Below, one piece after another: positions 58,174-64,000 of a stretch of 64,000 nt of DNA (position 1 is the stretch's first letter; every line of letters starts with the position of its first letter). The stretch is from Hypomyces perniciosus. Taxonomy: Eukaryota > Ascomycota > Sordariomycetes > Hypocreales > Hypocreaceae. The DNA lies in NCBI GenBank assembly GCA_008477525.1, contig SPDT01000013.1, positions 481,501 through 545,500 on the forward strand, read 5' to 3'. The translations under genes and the position numbers were made by a program. Below the pieces are notes generated by a model, which ran no database searches, was not told the DNA's origin, and saw only the letters and a program-made list of their open reading frames with translations.

Positions 58174-59325
58174 CCTCTCCATTTTCATGATCACGTCGTT
58201 TAACAATTTAAAAAGTTGTCACTAGTTTAACCTCACTGGAATCGGTAGAGAGGCTGCTTTTAATATATGGTATGTATGCTGTAGTGTGAGAATATGTTTT
58301 GAGGTAGTGACTAACCAGTAGGTAGATTGGGGTAAGAAACGGTTGACAGTTGTGTACGGAGTAATCCGTATCAAAGTACTTCCTAGAAACGTCTTAAACG
58401 GTGAGTTGCGGGTTAAATGATTAGATTATATAAGCCGAGGCGCAGTCCCAACTCTCTACCCAATTAAAACTCGCCCTTTGTACGCCCATTTTCATGGCAA
58501 TTTACAGAGGAGGAGGAGTAACACCAGCACACAAGTGGCGCAAGCAAAAACCGCCCGCTCCAAACAAACCGCCTTCATTTACCCCGGTTTGTTATGATTT
58601 CGTCAAGGCTTCCGCTATCGTTCTGGAACGGGCCGCTGTATTTGGCGCTGTAGGCATCGTATGCCCGCTGTTCCTATGGCGGCTTTTAGGCCCCATGTGA
58701 CGCTGCTGCAGCGATTATTGTTGTTGTCAGCAGCGCGCCAGCAAACTTGCTGAGTGCTGCTATGCTCCCATGTCTCGTCCCCCATCTGATCCCAACTGCT
58801 GGTCTTTTCCTCCTCTTTTCTCACCCTCCTCTCACCAGCTCGTCTGTTTGGCTCTTGTGGCTTTTGCTCTCCCCTCCCTCCTCTTTTCCCGGGAGCAAAC
58901 ACTGTCTTTGTCTTGTAAACAATTGCCAACGGAGAGCGCCTAGGCTGTGAGATTCTGCCATCTTCTATCTACTGGCAGCCTGATCTGAGTCGGTCGCGTA
59001 TTGCGTGAGAGAAGAGGAAAAGCCCAGTCTATTGATCTCGAGGTAGGTTGTTGATCGCATCTCCTGCGCATTTACGAAGTACACACCCTTGTTTCCGTTC
59101 CTTCGCATCGTCGATTCTAGACCTGAGCTTCCGTCGCGCTTCGGGCGGCCAGTCCACGGCGGCGAGCTGAGGAGTGATAATGATTCTGAAGCACATTCGC
59201 GACGAGTGATGCTTTCCCCCACGTGGCGCACACGCAGCGACAGAGCGAAGAAGATGAGGTAGCTGATGCATGGTATAAGATTCACTCACTCCCTGAGAAC
59301 TCATATCTTCAAGCGCGCCACCATC
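58174..59325. other. Intergenic region
   Basis: 1.15 kb with no supported gene. A TACGGAGTA word (near-palindrome TACGGAGTAATCCGTA) is at 58355-58370. Frames at 58494-58950 are unbiased. Confidence 0.45.
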
Positions 59326-59880
59326 ATGGTCCGTGAGGGAACCCGCTCGCAAACCGGCAACTCCAAGCCGCGCGTCTTCACCACGCCTGATACGGCCCCT
59401 GCGACGGTGCGCAACACCAAGCCCAAGGTGAAAAAGACGACAACGACAACGACGACTGCTGCTGCCGGCAAGGGGGCGAAGCCGACGGGTGTGAGCAAGA
59501 AGCCACTGTCGGCGAAGAAGGGCGCTGCTGCGGGAACCAAGGTGAGATCTTGTTTAGTTATCTGCGCAAGATTTGGGCTTGGAGGTAGCTGTGATGCTAA
59601 TGACGAGTGAAGACGAAAGACGCCAAGACCGAGAAAAAGGTCGAGAAGAAGGCGGCCGGGGGCGCGAAGACTGCTGGCAAGGTATGATTCTCTCACGCGC
59701 TTCATAGGTGGTAGCTATGCCACCCTTTGAGTTGCGTTGAACTATCCTCTTGCCTCGGGGCGCTCAGCAACCATTTGTCGAGAGAATCACAGGGACTAAC
59801 GTGCCATGCTCTAGGAGACTAAGGCCAAGCCGAAGGACAATGGGGCTGAGGCATCTGATTCGGCAGATGCCGAGGATTGA
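59326..59880 (+). CDS. Small Lys/Ala/Thr-rich basic protein
   Basis: Three exons (introns 59542-59612 and 59682-59814), 116 aa. It starts MVREGTRSQTGNSKPRVFTT, continues with a Thr7 run, then repeated AKK/GAK/KKA segments, and ends in an acidic tail EASDSADAED. The composition resembles a linker-histone tail or other nucleic-acid-binding tail, but no globular domain is present, so I do not assign a function. All three exons are in phase 0 and G/C-ending codons dominate, which supports real coding. The acceptor of intron 1 is AAG, weaker than the usual CAG/TAG. Confidence 0.7.
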
Positions 59881-60759
59881 TGGAGAAGTTCAATGAATGT
59901 CACAAGATGCTGGTTGAGAGAGTTGTTTGATGACGGGATGCTCATGAGACAACATGTTGACGGCCTGATGTCAAGGGAGGCAGGCGGAGTCAGTTTAGGC
60001 GTTTTCTGTAACGAACACCTATGCCCCAGGGTCGGGATGAGATAGGATCACCGGTTCCACTAAGTTTGTCGAAATGAGGGACTAGTATTATGCTGACACG
60101 TTGGTTGCTTTCGTTGGTGATAGGATGTGTTGCGTGATTCGCATCAAGGAGGCTGAGTCTGTTGGTGCAATTTTTGGCAGATTGCGTTTCCTCGTCTTCC
60201 TATCGAATGGGGATGCCTTGTCCTTGTCTATATCCTCTACCAACTCTTTCGGACTTGTAGGCGTACCAGGGGATCAATTTTACAACACTATGTTGGTCAG
60301 TTGCTTCGTTGGTAAGTAGGGATGGGACGTGTGATGAGGATTGTGAGGCTGAGCTGCTCGAGGCATTCTTCCCTCTCCCTTGACAAACTCATAGTGCCCA
60401 GTCATGAGGTGAGATGCCTGGCTTCGTAAATTTCACATATGGAGGGCTCGAGATAGGTCATGGGAATCGCTTTGGTGGCTGCTTCTTCGTCGATGAACAT
60501 GTGCGTGATTCATGATGCGGTCAAGGGGAGCTGAGTGTGCGCCTAAGCTCTGGTCTGAATTTCACATGTCCACCCCCTATTTCGATATTGAGTGAGAATG
60601 CCTAGTTCACCAACAAATCTTCACGTTCACCTTGTTGTCGTCTTGACCATTTAGGCTTCCACTTGTCCCAAGCTATTTTGGGTTTGACTCTGTGTGTAGG
60701 TGCATTCGATGGCTTCATGGTGCGGTTTATTGAGCTCAGCTGCCGGCTCAACTAGAGTA
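59881..60759. repeat. Intergenic region with a possible degenerate repeat of about 190 bp
   Basis: Three loosely similar passages begin near 60100, 60294 and 60470. Each has a GTTGGT..(T/C)TGCTT..CGT(T/C)G(G/A)T start, then ATG-G-GTGTGAT, then GAGGCTGAG or a similar word. The similarity is weak and was judged by eye. No gene is supported here. Confidence 0.3.
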
Positions 60760-60833
60760 GCCCGGGTAGCTCAATTGGCCAGAGCGTGCGGCTTTTAACC
60801 GCAAGGCTGGGGGTTCGAGCCCCCCCTCGGGCG
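60760..60833 (+). tRNA. tRNA-Lys(UUU): tRNA-Lys, anticodon UUU
   Basis: Full cloverleaf of 74 nt without intron: acceptor stem GCCCGGG/CTCGGGC (one G-T pair), D arm GCTC/GAGC, anticodon stem TGCGG/CCGCA around the loop CTTTTAA (anticodon TTT), variable loop AGGCT, T arm GGGGG/CCCCC around TTCGAGC, discriminator G. The internal A box TAGCTCAATTGG (60767-60778) and B box GGTTCGAGCCC (60812-60822) match Pol III consensus. CCA is not encoded, as expected in a eukaryote. Confidence 0.97.
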
Positions 60834-60839
60834 CGTTTC

Positions 60840-60846
60840 TTTTTTT
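60840..60846 (+). terminator. RNA polymerase III terminator of tRNA-Lys
   Basis: A T7 run 7 nt after the tRNA 3' end on the sense strand, the normal Pol III stop. Confidence 0.85.
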
Positions 60847-62272
60847 ATACATGGTTTGTCCAATTTAGGAATTGGAAAAGGTAGATATGCCAGGGCTGAT
60901 TCTTTTTGTCTTGTTTTTAGGATGGCCCCGTGGCATGTTGGTGAGACAGGCTTGGAGTGTTGGTACCAATGGGTATAGATGAGAATGAAGACCCTTGATG
61001 GGCTACCAAGAATCGATGGAGATGCATACATAGATGAGTGGCTGTACGAGTTGGAGTCTGGAGCATTGTTGGGCTTCCCGAGACATTGATAATAGTGCAG
61101 ATTCGCTTCAGAAAGCGATTGGCTACCATGTCCGAGGTGACGGATCGATGACATCGAAGAGAGATTTTGTAGGTGAGATACGAGATGACGATTGTGTACT
61201 GCCTCGATGTTTTTGGTATGAAGCTTCAAAAGTCCTAGCATCAGGAGTTGTAGTTACTAACACAGTTTATTGTAGGATTTCCATTGGATTATTCGGGAAT
61301 CCTTCACTATTATGCAAGGGACCTCCACATCGTATAGATGGATCCTGAAGAAGCTGATCGAAGGGCGGAGGCTTGGACGTGGATACTATCGTGAAGCTAG
61401 CCCACATGCTCTCGTGCCCTGCTGCCTTAATCAGCCTTTGAAGGCGCAAACTATTGATGATATGTCGAAATCAGAGAAGGTGAAGACAAATAAAGAAAAA
61501 GTCGGCGTAGCTAGATTCCTGGCTAGGTAGTATGCGGTTGAGGTTGAGGCCTGAGCTAATGTATATTCCAGCAATCCGATAAAACTACGGAGTACTTCGT
61601 ACGAAGTACACATGTTCGATTCATATCAAGAACGCCCAGAAAATTGCCTTGGGGCGGTCGGTCGCATCTAAAGGCGCTATTAGTTAGGCACTCGGAGGCC
61701 TGGAATCCGGACGCTAGCCCTGTGTCAGTGACCCTTACACAGCCCTTCGCCAATCAACTACCTAGGCAGTAATAAGACGCAGCCCTTCGGCCATTCAACT
61801 GTCAGTTCGGCGATAATAATCCGAGGGAGCCAACACGATCGATCAACACTCAGTGACCGAGACAAACCAAAGCAAACGCCAAGGTGTATCAGAGAGGGGG
61901 GTATGGTGCCTGCTATCTGGTGGAGAGATTTATGGCCAAGGCTGCATTATATGTAAGTGTTGGTTAACTCATCGATCTCAGCCTCGCGCATCTGCATCTG
62001 ATCTCCACGCTGCCTCGGGCATCTTGAGAATGGCTTCATTTGCGACTGCTACTCTGTGATCTACTATATAAATGGAGTGTTTGCCGCTGTTGTGGAACAT
62101 CAACTCGCGACGGAAGAGTGCAGATAGAGCCGAACTCATCATATCGACACTCATTCACTCCCTCACTCATCAATACACCAGACGGAGACGAATCTGTTAT
62201 AATAATATCTGATTTATCTGCGCTTCCTGCGCCCATCACTCATCCCCATCAACCTCATTACCAGTCTCCCTC
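60847..62272. other. Intergenic region, tRNA-Lys to the adenosine deaminase-like gene
   Basis: 1.4 kb without a supported gene. At 61586-61611 a TACGGAGTA word continues into cttcgtacgaagtac, a nested palindrome. A gcagcccttcg.ca word occurs twice (61740-61752 and 61780-61793). Confidence 0.45.
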
Positions 62273-64000
62273 ATGGGACCTCGATTCTCCATCCCCAGGA
62301 GACTCAAATCCAAAAGCGCCACAATGTCGCGCAACAATCATAACAACCACATCAACGCAGACCAGCGCCCCCCCAAGCGCACGCGCCACAGCGATCCTTG
62401 CGAAGACAGCGAAAGCGACATGGCCGCGGCGCGGAAACTGATTGAGGCACACGATTCGGACGTGGCCGGCCGGCAGACCGGGGGCTTTGCGGGGCGGACC
62501 GACGTCAACTCCGGCGATCTCTCTCACTTCACGAATGCCGTCCCGGATGAGGACGAGTATGAGAAACTGCGGAGGCGGATCGTTGAGCGTGAGAATGCGC
62601 TGTCGTTTGATCATCGTTGTCGGGCGCGGGCTTCGGATAAGGAGAAGCGGGTGGAAGACATCATTCACACACTGAAGCGTCGCGATGCATCACGTATATA
62701 TGGCTGTGCGAAGCCCCGGAGAGGCCATGGTGGACAGCTACACCCCAGATTCGCGGGCGATCATTTCCTATCTAATGTCGATCTGATTGATCGGACGGAG
62801 CTGTTCGACGTCGTCTCCAGGATGCCCAAGGGGGGACATCTCCATATTCACTTCAACGCCTGCCTACCCCCCAACGTGCTCCTGGATATTGCGAAGACCA
62901 TGCCGCGCATGTTCATCACGAGCAACGTACCCTTGATACCCAACCACGACTATGAGAACTACGATAAGTGTGAGATACAGTTTTCGATAATGAGTGAGAA
63001 CATGGAGAAGCCTGGGGATCTGTTCTCAGCAAGTTATGAGCCCCGGCAAACTATGAAACTCTCCGAATTCCTGAGAATATTTCCGCGGCATTACACGCGA
63101 TCTGGTGCTGATGAGTGGCTATTACGAAAACTCATCTTTGAAGAGGAGGAGGCACATAATATTCTACAAACAGCGGCTGGGTAAGCTCCAACACGTCATC
63201 TCTTTCAGGGGTTTAACACATCTGACGCTTCACATAGGGCGTGGGAAAAGTTCAACGGGCGCACACGGATGATGAAGGGCCTGTTCAATTACGAAACAGC
63301 ATACAGGAAATACACACGCTTGTGTCTGGAGGACTTTGTCCGGGACAATATCCAATACGCCGAGATACGACCAAACTTTATGACGAGCAACCAACTCTAC
63401 CGCGACGATGGGAGTGGGCCTATTAATAATGAGGGCATTATGAAACTCATCATCCAAGAGGTGGAGGACTTTCAGGCGGAGATGGAGAAAAAAGGCCAGT
63501 TTTTTGGTGGCCTCAAGGTTATATATTGCACGCCACGGTCAATGCAACCCGTGGACGTTCAAGAGGCCTTGAATGAGTGTCTTCAGTTCAAGAAGAAATG
63601 GCCGAAATGGATAGCCGGTACGTGAACTAACAAATCTCCTAACACATCCAAGCAAGCACTAACATCTCAAAAAGGTTTCGACCTCGTCGGCGAAGAATCC
63701 AAAGGCAAACCCATAAAGGACTTTATTCCCCAACTCCTCGAGTTCAAAAAGAAATGCAACGCAGAAAACATCGATATTCCATTTCTCTTCCACTGCGGCG
63801 AGACGTTGGACATGGGCACCGATACAGACGGCAACCTGGTCGACGCGCTGCTCCTGGGATCGAAGCGCATCGGGCATGGCTTCGCTCTGGCGAAGCACCC
63901 GTACATTATGCAGCTCATGAAGGCGCAGGGTGTCTGCCTGGAGCTATGTCCCATATCGAATGAGATTCTGGGGCTGACGCCAAGAGTGAGTGGGCATGCC
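62273..64000 (+). CDS. ADGF/CECR1-type adenosine deaminase-like protein (3' end outside the window)
   Basis: Three exons seen (introns 63181-63237 and 63618-63674); the coding frame is open at the window end. The metal-binding site starts with HLHIHFNA (His189-193), the adenosine deaminase H-X-H pattern. PRSMQPVDVQEALNECLQFK and FDLVGEESKGKP follow, then FLFHCGETLDMGTDTDGNLV, where His and Glu are the catalytic pair. KRIGHGFALAKHP supplies another zinc ligand, then CLELCPISNEILGLTPRVSG. The RMPKGGHLH entry fits the ADGF/ADA2 branch rather than cytosolic ADA. ADA2 proteins are usually secreted, but this N-terminus is polar and basic with no signal peptide, so it is probably intracellular. MSRNN (62324) is an alternative start. 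Confidence 0.92.

Noticed and set aside
58494..58700. 68-codon frame with a hydrophobic C-terminus, a candidate small membrane protein.
   Set aside because: No coding bias, no signal of splicing and no recognisable family; single short frame in a long intergenic region.
60795..61241. 148-codon minus-strand frame reaching into the tRNA gene.
   Set aside because: It reads through the tRNA-Lys and its terminator on the wrong strand, with random codon use.
63986..64000. Possible GTGAGT intron donor near the window end in the deaminase gene.
   Set aside because: Reading on gives TPRVSGHA, which fits the family's conserved stretch after NEILGL, so the exon probably continues.

Overview
The window is nuclear DNA of a filamentous ascomycete (Pezizomycotina; Sordariomycetes is my guess, not shown). 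Genes on both strands are broken by short GT-AG introns of about 50-90 bp. Orthologues are eukaryotic and fungal, and fungus-specific families are present: Zn2Cys6 and bZIP regulators, DUF3632, Ish1 repeats and an antifungal-protein-like secreted peptide. There are no operons, no CRISPR array and no prokaryotic signals. Exons were joined by hand from splice sites and reading-frame phase. The exon sums close in frame for every model offered as an intact gene.

Layout. 0.1-6 kb: GID4 (GID ubiquitin ligase substrate receptor), TRM11 (tRNA methyltransferase), RPP40 (RNase P/MRP subunit) and a small ankyrin protein. 6-7.3 kb: AT-rich, probably RIP-degraded DNA with a pogo-like inverted-repeat remnant. 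7.8-21 kb: housekeeping block with TRL1 tRNA ligase, a UPF0132 membrane protein, mitoribosomal uL10m, proteasomal ATPase RPT5, an Ish1-repeat protein and ERB1. 21-30.6 kb: more accessory, with an unknown 220-aa protein, a small two-intron gene, a Zn2Cys6 regulator, a fungal HNH-nuclease-like protein followed by a broken copy of its 5' end and flanking duplications, and a GNAT acetyltransferase. 31.6-43 kb: TIM17, a threonine-type asparaginase, a bZIP factor, a non-RD protein kinase, an LYR protein and a GNAT gene that looks frameshifted. 43-46.3 kb: gene-poor. 46.3-64 kb: an unknown fungal protein, BLM10 (proteasome activator), a DUF3632 protein, an AFP/PAF-like cysteine-rich secreted peptide with a degenerate C-terminal half, a small Lys/Ala/Thr-rich protein, tRNA-Lys(UUU), and an ADGF/CECR1-type adenosine deaminase cut by the window end.

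Together: most genes are unlinked housekeeping functions. Themes that recur are RNA maturation (TRM11, RPP40, TRL1, ERB1, tRNA-Lys) and the ubiquitin-proteasome system (GID4, RPT5, BLM10), but I see no evidence of a functional cluster. The most interesting items are the AFP-like peptide gene, the HNH gene with its decayed partial duplicate, the frameshifted GNAT gene, and a 9-bp word (TACGGAGTA/TACTCCGTA) repeated far above chance and only in non-coding DNA.
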